From: a bacterium
GTDB taxonomy: Bacteria; Desulfobacterota; Deferrisomatia; Deferrisomatales; Deferrisomataceae
DNA: 64,000 bases
Direction of reading: 5' to 3'
NCBI GenBank assembly: GCA_027021615.1
Contig: JALUTY010000114.1
Location: forward strand, 19,771 to 83,770
Shown here: piece by piece, positions 50,567 to 58,830 of the stretch
Layout of the letters: each line of letters opens with the position of its first letter
Numbering within the stretch: position 1 is the first letter of the stretch
The notes under the pieces: generated by a model
Seen by the model: only the letters and a program-made list of their open reading frames with translations
What the model was told of the DNA's origin: nothing
The model's database searches: none
Translations under genes and position numbers: made by a program

Positions 50567-51410
50567 GTTCTCCGCCCCCATCCGGGTCACCTGGGACCTG
50601 CCGTCGGATCCCGATCTCGCCTGCCTCGTGTGGGAGCGCCTGGCTTCGGCCCGGGTGCTGTTCGTGGAGGTGCACCTGGCCCCCCCGGCCCTGGCCGGCC
50701 TCCCCGGCCTGGGTCGGGGGTGGGCCGATCGGCCGGGCCCCCGGCTCGCCCTGCTGGCTCCCCCCGATCCGTTGCTGGCGGCCTTCGAGGCCCTGGGGCC
50801 GCGGGCCCTGGCCGCGGTGGACGCCCGGGTGCTTCCCCCCTACCGTCCCGAGCTCAGCGTGGAGGAGCTGGCCGCGGCGACCCACCGCCTCACCCCTGCG
50901 CTGTGGTGCGACCCCGAGGGTCTTGCGAGTTTTGAAGGTGCGTTGGATCTGGCCCGGGCCTACGGGCTGCGGTCGATGTCCCTGCTGAACCCGCCGGCAC
51001 CGGCGCGGCCGCTGTCGCCGGCCGACCGGGCCCGGACGGTCGAGGTCTGGAAGGCCCGGGCCCGTCCGGGCCCGGAGGTCGCGGTGCACGACCTGTTCCT
51101 GGCCCGGGCCCTGGGGCTCGACCTGTCCGGCTACCGGGGGTGCCAGGGAGCCGGCCTCCTGGCCCATGTGACTTCCGAGGGCCGGCTGGTGGCCTGCCGC
51201 ACCCATCCCCTGGAGATCGGTGATCTGCGGGAGTCCCCCCTGCCCGATCTGTGGGCGGGCGACCGGCGGCAGCGGGTGGCTCGGGATCTGGAGGCGGTGC
51301 CCGCCGCCTGCGGGGGCTGCGGGCTGTCCGAGACCTGTGGGGGCGGCTGCCCGGGCCTCGCCGGGCCCGACGGTCGGGACGCCTCGTGCCCCGGGCCGGA
51401 GCCGCCATGA
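50559..51410 (+). CDS. SPASM-domain protein lacking the radical SAM cysteine motif
   Basis: 283 residues. The beginning PIRVTWDLPSDPDLACLVWE looks like a radical SAM start, where PIRVTWDL is normally followed by CNxxCxxC, but the cysteines are gone (only one Cys remains). The C-terminal part is a convincing SPASM segment: YRGCQGAGLL, RLVACRTHPLEIGDL, ACGGCGLSETCGGGCPG and a final Cys. It may hold iron-sulfur clusters without radical chemistry. It overlaps DUF1178 by eight bases and the cysteine desulfurase by four, so the three are tightly coupled. Confidence 0.7.
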   Translation: MPEFSAPIRVTWDLPSDPDLACLVWERLASARVLFVEVHLAPPALAGLPGLGRGWADRPGPRLALLAPPDPLLAAFEALGPRALAAVDARVLPPYRPELSVEELAAATHRLTPALWCDPEGLASFEGALDLARAYGLRSMSLLNPPAPARPLSPADRARTVEVWKARARPGPEVAVHDLFLARALGLDLSGYRGCQGAGLLAHVTSEGRLVACRTHPLEIGDLRESPLPDLWAGDRRQRVARDLEAVPAACGGCGLSETCGGGCPGLAGPDGRDASCPGPEPP

Positions 51411-52543
51411 TCTACCTGGACAACGCCGCTAGCTCCCATCCCAAGCCGCCCACCGTACACCGGGCCGTGGCCGAGGCCCTGGAGCTCGGGGCGAACCCCG
51501 GCCGGTCGGGGCACGGCCGGGCCCTGGAGGCGGCCCGCCGGATCCACGGGGCCCGGGAGGCCGTGGCCCGGCTGGTGGGTGTGGCCGACCCGGCCCGGAT
51601 CGTGTTCACCCTGAACGGAACCCACGCCCTGAACCTGGCCCTCAAAGGGCTCCTGCGGCCGGGGGACCACGTGGTCACCACGGTGATGGAGCACAACAGC
51701 GTGCTCCGGCCCCTGGCCGGTCTGGAGCGCCGGGGGGTGGAGGTGACCCGGGTGCCGGCCGACCGCGAGGGCCGGGTCCGGATGGCCGACATCGAGGCGG
51801 CCCTGCGGCCCCGGACCCGGCTGGTGGCCCTGGTGCACGCCTCCAACGTGTCGGGCACCCTGCTTCCCGCGGCCGAGGTGGGCCGCCTGTGCCGCCGAAA
51901 GGGGGTGGTGTTCCTGCTCGATGCCGCCCAGACGGCCGGCGCGGCGCCGATCGACGTGGAGGAGATGGGGTGCCACCTGCTCGCGGCGCCGGGCCACAAG
52001 GGGCTGCTGGGGCCCCAGGGCACCGGCGTGCTCTACGTGCACCCCGACCTGGCGCTGGATCCCTTGCTGGAGGGGGGCACGGGTACCCGAAGCGAGGCTC
52101 CGGCCATGCCCGTGGAGATGCCCGAGGCCCTGGAGGCAGGCACCCTGAACACGCCGGGGATCGTCGGGCTGGGGGCGGGGGTGGAACACCTGCTGGCCCG
52201 GGGGGTGGACCGGGTCCGGCGGCAGGAGGAGGAGATTCTGACCTGGCTCCTGCCCGAGCTGGCTAGGGTCCCGGGCCTGGTGCTGTACGGGCCCGCCGAC
52301 CCGGCGGAGCGGGTGGCCGTGGTCTCGTTCAACCTGGAGGGGCACGACGGGGCCCACGTGGGGTTCGCCTTGGACGAGCACTACGGCATCGCGGTGCGGG
52401 TGGGTCTGCACTGCGCCCCCCTGGCCCATCGGGCCCTGGGCTCGTTCCCGGCCGGGTCGGTGCGGGCGAGCTTCGGCCCGTTCAGTACCCACAAGGACGC
52501 CGAGGCCCTCGTGCGGGCCCTGCACGAGATCGCACGGACGTGA
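51407..52543 (+). CDS. Cysteine desulfurase family protein (aminotransferase class V)
   Basis: 378 residues. MIYLDNAASSHPKPPTV is the standard start. The PLP lysine is at about 198 (AAPGHKGLLGPQGTG) and the catalytic cysteine at about 336 (VGLHCAPLAHRALGS). The enzyme takes sulfur from cysteine to form a persulfide. The family resembles TIGR01977-type desulfurases rather than IscS. The ATG overlaps the stop of the SPASM-domain gene (ATGA), suggesting that sulfur or cluster delivery to that protein is its job. Confidence 0.9.
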   Translation: MIYLDNAASSHPKPPTVHRAVAEALELGANPGRSGHGRALEAARRIHGAREAVARLVGVADPARIVFTLNGTHALNLALKGLLRPGDHVVTTVMEHNSVLRPLAGLERRGVEVTRVPADREGRVRMADIEAALRPRTRLVALVHASNVSGTLLPAAEVGRLCRRKGVVFLLDAAQTAGAAPIDVEEMGCHLLAAPGHKGLLGPQGTGVLYVHPDLALDPLLEGGTGTRSEAPAMPVEMPEALEAGTLNTPGIVGLGAGVEHLLARGVDRVRRQEEEILTWLLPELARVPGLVLYGPADPAERVAVVSFNLEGHDGAHVGFALDEHYGIAVRVGLHCAPLAHRALGSFPAGSVRASFGPFSTHKDAEALVRALHEIART

Positions 52544-52631
52544 GCCCGACTCTCCGGCAGCCCCCTTGCACCCTGGCAGGGAGGTAAAAGGGGGGATCGC
52601 GTCTGCTGAAACCTACCAAAGTATCGCCATG

Positions 52632-52825
52632 GTGCGGGGTGGGGGCCTGGTTCCGGCCGGGCGCGAAGCCGGGCGTTGAGATTCGCCGCGCAGGCACGAG
52701 ACAGGGGAGCTGGTTTCATCGCGACTGCCGTGGAATGGGTGCCGTTTCGCGGTCCGACCGCATGAGGCGCTGCGCGGCGAGTTAAGGAGCCGCACCCGGC
52801 GCTCCACCAGGCCCCCACCCCGCAC
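52632..52825. repeat. Dispersed palindromic repeat, copy D
   Basis: Perfect 19-base arms GTGCGGGGTGGGGGCCTGG (52632-52650) and the inverse (52807-52825). An AT-rich edge CCTACCAAAGTATCGCC lies just outside on the left (about 52611). It fills the gap between the desulfurase and PhoH genes; no gene is present. Confidence 0.7.
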
Positions 52826-52907
52826 GCCCCGACGGGAGGTTGCCCGAGTCTGGCAGCGCTGTCGCTGAGATTCGTGTTGGATCATCGGTTCGAACTAAGG
52901 AGCCCCC

Positions 52908-54224
52908 ATGGCGAAGAAGAACTACGTGCTCGACACCAACGTGCTACTCCACGACCCCGATGCCATGCTGGCCTTCGAGGACAACACGGTGAACATCCCG
53001 ATCACCGTGATCGAGGAGATCGACCGGTTCAAGAAGAACCTGGACGAGATCGGCCGCAACGCCCGGCAGGTTTCCCGGTTCCTGGACGCCCTGCGCTCCC
53101 AGGGCGACCTGCGCGAGGGCATCCCCAACGAGCACGGCGGGTGCGTGCGCGTGATGTTCGGGTTGGAGTTTGCCGACCGGCTTCCGCCGGAGCTCGCCTC
53201 GGGCAAGGCCGACAACCGGATCCTGGCCGTGTGCCTGGCCCTCAGGGAGAACGACGACCTGCCCGTGGTGTTCGTCACCAAGGACACGAACCTGCGAATC
53301 AAAGCCAACGCCCTGGGGATCCGGGCCGAGGACTACGAGCGGGGGAAGGTCCAGCTCGACGAGCTTTACACCGGCACGGCCGAGGTGAGCGTGCCGGCGG
53401 GGGGCGTGGACCGGCTGTTCCACGAGGGCGGCATTCCGGTGGAGGCCGATCTGTACGACAACCAGTACGTGTGGGTGCGGGACGAGACCAATCCCCAGCA
53501 CGGTGCGCTGGGCCGGTACCGGGCCGAGTCGGGCAAGGTGGAGCCGATCCGGGTGCCCAAGGAGGGGGTGTGGGGCATCCACCCCCGCAACCGGGAGCAG
53601 CGCTACGCCATGGACGCCCTGCTGGACGAGCGCGTCCAGCTGGTGACCCTGGTGGGCAAGGCGGGCACGGGCAAGACCCTGCTGGCCATCGCGGCCGGGC
53701 TCCAGAAGAGCGTGGAGGAGCAGGTGTACAAGCGGCTCCTGGTCTCCCGGCCCATCTTCCCCATGGGCCGCGACATCGGGTTCCTGCCGGGGGACGTGCA
53801 GGAGAAGCTCCGGCCGTGGATGCAGCCCATCTTCGACAACGTGGACTTCCTGTTCGCCGGGGTGGAGGACCGGGAAGGGCGCCGCCGGCGGGGGTACCAG
53901 GAGCTGATCGACATGGGCCTGATGGCCCTGGAGCCGCTGACCTACATCCGCGGCCGGTCGATCCCGTACCAGTACATCATCGTGGACGAGGCCCAGAACC
54001 TCACCCCCCACGAGATCAAGACCATCATCACCCGGGCGGGCGAGGGCACCAAGATCGTGCTCACCGGCGACCCGTACCAGATCGACAACCCGTACATCGA
54101 CTCCACCAGCAACGGGCTCAGCTACTGCGTGGAGCGGTTCAAGGACCAGCCCATCGCGGCCCACGTGACCCTGCACAAGGGCGAGCGCAGCCCCTTGGCG
54201 GAGCTGGCCGCGAACGTGCTGTGA
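52908..54224 (+). CDS. PhoH family ATPase with N-terminal PIN domain (YlaK type)
   Basis: 438 residues. PIN domain at 1-145 (NYVLDTNVLLHDPDAM, with acidic residues for RNA cleavage). The PhoH ATPase follows at about 240-435 with Walker A VGKAGTGKT, Walker B YIIVDEAQNLTPHE and the sensor TGDPYQIDNPYID. Such fusions are predicted RNA-dependent helicase/nucleases. A single gene bordered by repeats. Confidence 0.9.
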   Translation: MAKKNYVLDTNVLLHDPDAMLAFEDNTVNIPITVIEEIDRFKKNLDEIGRNARQVSRFLDALRSQGDLREGIPNEHGGCVRVMFGLEFADRLPPELASGKADNRILAVCLALRENDDLPVVFVTKDTNLRIKANALGIRAEDYERGKVQLDELYTGTAEVSVPAGGVDRLFHEGGIPVEADLYDNQYVWVRDETNPQHGALGRYRAESGKVEPIRVPKEGVWGIHPRNREQRYAMDALLDERVQLVTLVGKAGTGKTLLAIAAGLQKSVEEQVYKRLLVSRPIFPMGRDIGFLPGDVQEKLRPWMQPIFDNVDFLFAGVEDREGRRRRGYQELIDMGLMALEPLTYIRGRSIPYQYIIVDEAQNLTPHEIKTIITRAGEGTKIVLTGDPYQIDNPYIDSTSNGLSYCVERFKDQPIAAHVTLHKGERSPLAELAANVL

Positions 54225-54430
54225 GGCCCCGGCTTCCGGGCTTCCCAGCCTTCTACTGCGCTCTACTGCGCTCAAACGGGCGCAAACAACCCCTCTGACC
54301 GGGACGATGGAGTTGCTGGCGAGCCAGCCGTAGGCAGGCTCCTTGCCCTGCCGGTAGAAAAACGAGTCTACTTTGTTGCCGGATTGATCGCGTGGTGTTT
54401 TTTCGTGAGCCCGCAATCGTGTCAAGAGGT

Positions 54431-54588
54431 GGTGACTCTGGGGCCACCTACTCCGCTGAACGCCCTCGCAGGGGCCGCTACGGTTCGGTCCGCTGCGGCG
54501 CGTGAGAGCACGCGCCGCGGCCGCTCCCCTGCACCGAGCGGCCCGTGCTGCTCAGGCGTCGCGCTCCGTCGGCGGCCCCAGAGTCACC
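54431..54588. other. 158-base element with 15-bp perfect inverted ends, possible structured RNA
   Basis: GGTGACTCTGGGGCC at 54431-54445 and its exact inverse GGCCCCAGAGTCACC at 54574-54588. The interior is GC-rich with further self-complementary pieces (CGGCCGC, GCGCGTGAGAGCACGCGC). No open frame looks protein-like. It is either another miniature element or a folded RNA. The rest of the 54225-54730 gap shows only a GGCAGG/CCTGCC hairpin (near 54334-54352) and the tract at 54666. Confidence 0.45.
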
Positions 54589-54665
54589 CGCCGGCGACGT
54601 GAGCTTTTCACGGGGGCACCGCACGGCGGCTCGTGCACGATGATCTGCGACAGTTGGGGACAAAA

Positions 54666-54717
54666 AGCTTCCAGGCTTTCCAGCCTCCTAGCTTTCCAGC
54701 TTTTTAGCCTTCTAGCC
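54666..54717. repeat. Short degenerate tandem tract before tsaD
   Basis: Repeated AGCTTCCAGGCTTTCCAGC, CTCCTAGCTTTCCAGC and TTTTTAGCCTTCTAGCC, directly before the tsaD start. Same type as 31149-31190. Confidence 0.5.
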
Positions 54718-54730
54718 GAACCGGACCGAC

Positions 54731-55762
54731 ATGCCGACAGCCGATCGCCGCCGACCGACCATCCTGGCCATCGAGACCTCGTGCGACGAGACCGCCGCAG
54801 CCGTGCTGCGCGGGGAGCAGGAGCTCCTGTCCGACGTGGTGGCGAGCCAGGCGGAGCTCCATGCCGAGTACGGCGGAGTGGTGCCCGAGATCGCCTGCCG
54901 GGCCCACGCCGAGGCCGTGGTGCCCGTGGTGCGCCAGGCGCTCCGGCAGGCCGGGGTGGGGCTCGAGGGGCTCGACGCCGTGGCCGTGACTCGGGGGCCG
55001 GGGCTGGTGGGGGCCCTGCTGGTGGGGCTGTCGTTCGCCAAGGCCCTGGCCTGGGCCCGGGGGCTTCCCCTGGTAGGGGTGAACCACCTGGAGGCCCACC
55101 TGGCCGCGGCATTCCTGGAGCACGACCTGGAGTTCCCCTTCGTGGGGCTCGTGGTGTCCGGGGGGCACACGGCCCTGTACCAGAGCCCCTGCCGGGGCAC
55201 CTACCGGCTCCTGGGCCAGACCCTCGACGACGCGGCCGGCGAGGCGTTCGACAAGGTGGCCAAGCTCCTGGGGCTCGGCTACCCGGGCGGGGTGGTGGTG
55301 GACCGCCTGGCCCGGCAGGGTGACCCGGAGCGGTTCGCGTTCCCCCGGCCCATGGTCGGGAGCGGGCGGCTGGACTTCTCGTTCTCGGGCCTCAAGACCG
55401 CGGTGCGTACCCACCGGGAGCGGTTCCTCAAGGGGCTGGGTGAGCAGGACCTGTGGGACACCTGCGCCTCGTTCCAGGAGGCGGTGGTGGATACCCTGCT
55501 GGCCAAGGCCCGCACGGCCCTGGAGCGCACCGGTGCCGCCTGCCTGGTGATGTGCGGGGGGGTGGCCTGCAACAGCCGGCTGCGGGAGCGGGCGGCGGAG
55601 CTGGCCGACAGGCTGGGGGTTCGGCTGGTGCTTCCCCGGCCCCGGCTGTGCACGGACAACGCCGCCATGGTGGCGGCGGCCGGTCTTCACCGGTTCCTGC
55701 AGGGCCACCGCTCCGGCCCCGGCCTGGACGCGGTGCCCACCTGGCACCTGGAGGACCTGTGA
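54731..55762 (+). CDS. tsaD: tRNA N6-adenosine threonylcarbamoyltransferase TsaD
   Basis: 343 residues of the Kae1/TsaD family: ILAIETSCDETAAAVL, EIACRAHAEAV, the metal-binding VNHLEAHLAAAFLEHD, VVSGGHTALY, DDAAGEAFDKVAKLLGLGYPGG and a late CTDNAAMVA. With TsaB, TsaC and TsaE it makes t6A37 in tRNAs reading ANN codons. The other Tsa genes are not in the window. The stop overlaps the rsmA start. Confidence 0.95.
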   Translation: MPTADRRRPTILAIETSCDETAAAVLRGEQELLSDVVASQAELHAEYGGVVPEIACRAHAEAVVPVVRQALRQAGVGLEGLDAVAVTRGPGLVGALLVGLSFAKALAWARGLPLVGVNHLEAHLAAAFLEHDLEFPFVGLVVSGGHTALYQSPCRGTYRLLGQTLDDAAGEAFDKVAKLLGLGYPGGVVVDRLARQGDPERFAFPRPMVGSGRLDFSFSGLKTAVRTHRERFLKGLGEQDLWDTCASFQEAVVDTLLAKARTALERTGAACLVMCGGVACNSRLRERAAELADRLGVRLVLPRPRLCTDNAAMVAAAGLHRFLQGHRSGPGLDAVPTWHLEDL

Positions 55763-56568
55763 GCACGACCCCGCCGGTGCCCCCGGCCAAGAAGAGCCTG
55801 GGACAGCACTTCCTCCACGACCGGGGGATCGTCCGGCGCATCGCCGAGGCGGCCGGGGCGGCCCCCGGGGAGCGGATGCTGGAGATCGGCCCCGGCCCGG
55901 GGGGGCTGACCCGGGCGCTCCTGGACGCGGGGGCCCGGGTGTGGGCGGTGGAGGCCGATGGCCGCATGGTGGCGCGGCTGCGAGCCCTCGGCTGGCAGGG
56001 GCTGGAGGTGATCGAGGCCGACGCCCTCGCCGTGGACTACCCGACCCTGGCCGAGGGGGCCGGCGGGCCCCTGCGCCTGGTCGGGAACCTGCCCTACAAC
56101 ATCTCCGGGCCGCTCCTGGCCAAGCTCCTGCGGGAGCGCCGGGCGTTCCCCTCGATCACGGTCATGATCCAGCGGGAGGTGGCCGAGCGGATCCTGGCCC
56201 GGCCGGGCACCCGGACCCGGGGCGGCCTGAGCGTGCTGGCCCAGATCTTCTGCCGGGTCCGCCCCGTCCTTCGGGTGGGGCCGGGGGCGTTCACCCCGCC
56301 GCCCAAGGTGGAGAGCCAGGTGATCCGGCTCGACGTGCTGCCCCAGCCGGTCGCATCCCTGGCCGACGAGGAGGTTCTCTGGCGTGTGGTCCGGGCCGGG
56401 TTCGGCCAGCGTCGGAAGATGCTCCGGAACGCTCTGGCCGGCGTGGTGCCCGACCCGGTGCCCTGCCTCGATGCCGCCGGGCTGACGGGCCGGGAGCGGG
56501 CCGAGGCCTTGGATGCCGAGACGTGGGTGCGGCTGGCCAATGCGGTGGCATCGGCCCGTAGGGGGTGA
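55759..56568 (+). CDS. rsmA: 16S rRNA dimethyladenosine transferase RsmA (KsgA)
   Basis: 269 residues from a GTG that overlaps the tsaD stop. Motifs are KKSLGQHFLHD, the S-adenosylmethionine loop LEIGPGPGGLT, VEADGRM and the catalytic NLPYNISGPLL, then PPPKVESQVI and the C-terminal helical domain. It dimethylates the two adjacent adenines near the 3' end of 16S rRNA. Four bases separate its stop from the next start. Confidence 0.95.
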   Translation: MSTTPPVPPAKKSLGQHFLHDRGIVRRIAEAAGAAPGERMLEIGPGPGGLTRALLDAGARVWAVEADGRMVARLRALGWQGLEVIEADALAVDYPTLAEGAGGPLRLVGNLPYNISGPLLAKLLRERRAFPSITVMIQREVAERILARPGTRTRGGLSVLAQIFCRVRPVLRVGPGAFTPPPKVESQVIRLDVLPQPVASLADEEVLWRVVRAGFGQRRKMLRNALAGVVPDPVPCLDAAGLTGRERAEALDAETWVRLANAVASARRG

Positions 56569-56571
56569 GCC

Positions 56572-57507
56572 GTGGCGGTGTACACGAAGGTCTCGGCCGA
56601 GGAGGCCGGGCGGTTCCTGAAGGCCCGGGGGATCGGGCCGGTGGAGACCCTGGAGCCGATCGGCCAGGGCATCGAGAACACCAACTACCGGGTGCGGGCC
56701 GGAGGGCGCGGGTACGTGCTCACGCTGCTCGAGCGCGAGACCCCTGACCGGGCGCAGGAGACCATGACCCTGGCCCGGGAGCTGGCGCGGCGAGGGGTTC
56801 CGTGCCCCGAGCCGGTGGAAGGCCCCGAGGGCCTGGTGGGCACCCTGGCCGGCCGGCCGACGGTGGTGGTGCCTTGGGTGGAGGGGGAGATGGATCTGCG
56901 GCCCCGGCCCGAGCGGCTGGAGGCCCTGGGGCGGTGCCTGGGCCGGCTCCACCGGCAGGGGCAGGGCCTGGGGGTCAGCCGGAAGGGCCCCCAGGTCGCG
57001 GCCGAGCTCGCGGAGTTGGCCCGGGCCGTGGCTGCGGCCCTGGAGCCGGCTCGTCCGGAGGTGGCGGCCCTGCTTCGGGCCGAGGCCGCGTTCCAGGAGC
57101 GGGTGCCGGAGGACGCGGTGCCGTGGGGCCTGGTCCACGGCGACCTGTTCTTGGACAACGTGCTGTTCGACCCGGGCGGCCCGGAGGTGCGGGCCGTGCT
57201 GGACCTCCACATGGCCGGCCGGGGTCCGCTGGCCTACGATCCGGCCGTGACGATCCTGGACGCGGCCTGGACGGAGCAGGGGCCGGATCCGGACCGGGTG
57301 CGGGCCTTTATGCGGGGCTACAACGCCGAGGCGCCTGCCGCCCTGGACCCGGCCGCCCTCGGGCCGTGGCTGCGCCGGGCGGCGCTGCGGTTTCTTTGCT
57401 TGCGGATCGAGCGGGCCTGGCTGCCGGGCCGGGCCATGGTGGCGGGCACCCCCAAGGATCCGGTGGAGTTCCAGCGAAAGCTCGAGGCGCTGAGGGGCGG
57501 GCCGTGA
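56572..57507 (+). CDS. thrB: Homoserine kinase, APH-like (type II ThrB) or related phosphotransferase
   Basis: 311 residues of the aminoglycoside-phosphotransferase fold. Features are an N-terminal PIGQGIENTNYRV phosphate-binding region, LTLLERETPDR, the hinge VVPWVEGE, the catalytic VHGDLFLDNVLFD (Brenner motif) and a DLHMAGRGPLAYDPAV block in place of the metal DxD. The pattern fits bacterial ThrB type II, which phosphorylates homoserine in threonine synthesis. Start is GTG four bases after rsmA, and the stop overlaps the lipoate ligase start. Confidence 0.78.
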   Translation: MAVYTKVSAEEAGRFLKARGIGPVETLEPIGQGIENTNYRVRAGGRGYVLTLLERETPDRAQETMTLARELARRGVPCPEPVEGPEGLVGTLAGRPTVVVPWVEGEMDLRPRPERLEALGRCLGRLHRQGQGLGVSRKGPQVAAELAELARAVAAALEPARPEVAALLRAEAAFQERVPEDAVPWGLVHGDLFLDNVLFDPGGPEVRAVLDLHMAGRGPLAYDPAVTILDAAWTEQGPDPDRVRAFMRGYNAEAPAALDPAALGPWLRRAALRFLCLRIERAWLPGRAMVAGTPKDPVEFQRKLEALRGGP

Positions 57508-58208
57508 GCCCACCGCCGGCCGGGACGATCGTTCCGATCGCCTGGGACGAGGATCTGCTGGCCCCGTCCGTGCTCGACGCCGGCGGCGGGGTGCGGGTCT
57601 GGCCGGTGCGCGAGGTGTGCGTGGTGCTGGGCCGGTCGGGCCGGCTGGACGAGGAGGTGTATGCCGCGCGGTGTACGGCCGACGGGGTTCCCGTGTACCG
57701 CCGCCGGGGCGGCGGGGGCACGGTGGTGCTGGCCCCGGGCTGCGTGGTGGTGAGCGTGTCGGAGCCGCTGGAGGACCCGGTTCGGGTGGCTTCCCGGATG
57801 GCCCGGACCGTGGGGGCCCTGGCCGGGGTGATCGGTCGGGCGGCCGGGGTGGAGCTTGTGGCCCGGGGCACGGGCGACCTGTGCGTGGGCGACCGCAAGG
57901 TGCTGGGGTCGAGCGTGTTCGCCCGGCGGGACGGGTTCCTGTACCAGGCGAGCCTGCTCGTGGACATGGACCTTTCGCTGGTGGACCGCTATCTTCCCCA
58001 TCCGCCCCGGGAGCCCGGGTACCGGCGGGGCCGGTCCCACCGGGAGTTCCTGACGAACCTCAAAGACCACGGATGCCGGCTGGCTCCGGACGACCTGGCC
58101 CGCCGCATCGCCGCCGGCCTGGCGGCCCCGGCGACAAAACAGGCGCTTTGCCTGGGAGGAGGGCAAGGGTTTCATACCAAGTTGCGTTCAAGGCCATCAG
58201 ACCTCTGA
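57504..58208 (+). CDS. Lipoate-protein ligase A-like protein with repeat-derived C-terminus
   Basis: 234 residues from a GTG overlapping the previous stop. The BPL_LplA_LipB fold is shown by VYRRRGGGGTVVLAPGCVVV, GTGDLCVGDRKVLGSSVFARR with the catalytic lysine and LLVDMDLSLVDRYLP. It would attach lipoate, octanoate or biotin to a carrier lysine. The last eleven codons and the stop come from a dispersed repeat that begins at 58178, so the native C-terminus has been replaced. A lone lipoyl domain and LipB are encoded just downstream. Confidence 0.8.
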   Translation: MSPPPAGTIVPIAWDEDLLAPSVLDAGGGVRVWPVREVCVVLGRSGRLDEEVYAARCTADGVPVYRRRGGGGTVVLAPGCVVVSVSEPLEDPVRVASRMARTVGALAGVIGRAAGVELVARGTGDLCVGDRKVLGSSVFARRDGFLYQASLLVDMDLSLVDRYLPHPPREPGYRRGRSHREFLTNLKDHGCRLAPDDLARRIAAGLAAPATKQALCLGGGQGFHTKLRSRPSDL

Positions 58209-58454
58209 ACCGGCGGGGCAAGGGGCCTGGTTCCGGCCGTGCGTGAGTGCAGCATCCGACTCATGCTGCCCCCGACACCCAGCCCGAGTGTCCCAGGAAC
58301 GGTAGGAAAGCGAACGTTGGCAATGCATTTCGGGTCACCGGCAGAGCGGGTATCGGCTGAGTGCCGGGGGCAGCGACTGTCGGGGCCACGCCCGGCGCTC
58401 CACCAGGTCCCTTGCCCCGGCCCCCGGATGGATCTTAGTTTGAACGCAACTTGG
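58178..58454. repeat. Dispersed palindromic repeat, copy E (277 bp, complete)
   Basis: Outer ends CCAAGTTGCGTTCAA (58178-58192) and the exact inverse (58440-58454). Inner arms GGGGCAAGGGGCCTGG (58215-58230) and CCAGGTCCCTTGCCCC (58403-58418). Interior shared with copy A. It has entered the 3' end of the lipoate ligase gene. A further right-end-like piece follows at about 58460-58500. Confidence 0.75.
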
Positions 58455-58530
58455 CAGTAGGGGTCGCGCCCGGCTCTCCGGCAGACCCCATGCTCCCAGG
58501 CTTGGGCGTCTATCCGGGGCTTACGATTTT

Positions 58531-58567
58531 CGACCAACGACCGTCGACCGAAGACCGAAGTTGCCAG
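58531..58567. repeat. Short degenerate tandem tract before the lipoyl-domain gene
   Basis: CGACCAACGACCGTCGACC, then GAAGACCGAAGTTGCCAGG, ending in the ribosome binding site region of the lipoyl-domain gene. Confidence 0.5.
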
Positions 58568-58578
58568 GAGGAGACGAC

Positions 58579-58830
58579 GTGAGCGAGTGGGTGGAAGTAC
58601 GGGTGCCCCGGCTGGGGGACGACGTGGCCACGGCCGTGCTGGTGACGTGGCACGTGGCCGAGGGCGACCGGGTGCGCGACGGCGACGTGCTGTTCGAGGT
58701 GGAGACGGACAAGGCCGTGTTCGAGGTGGAGGCCGAGGTGGACGGGGTGGTGATCGAGGTGCTCGTGCAGTCCGGGACCCAGGTCTCCCCAGACCAGGTG
58801 GTGGCCCGCATCCGGCCGGGGGCCGCATGA
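58579..58830 (+). CDS. Stand-alone lipoyl/biotinyl attachment domain
   Basis: 83 residues, only one domain. The lipoyl hairpin is FEVETDKAVFEVEAEVDG with the acceptor lysine at residue 45; WHVAEGDRVRDGD precedes it and a mirrored half follows. ETDKA is typical of lipoyl rather than biotinyl domains. It starts at GTG with AGGAGGAG upstream and overlaps lipB by four bases. No 2-oxo acid dehydrogenase subunits are near, so it may serve as a free lipoyl carrier or as part of an unlinked complex. Confidence 0.85.
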   Translation: MSEWVEVRVPRLGDDVATAVLVTWHVAEGDRVRDGDVLFEVETDKAVFEVEAEVDGVVIEVLVQSGTQVSPDQVVARIRPGAA

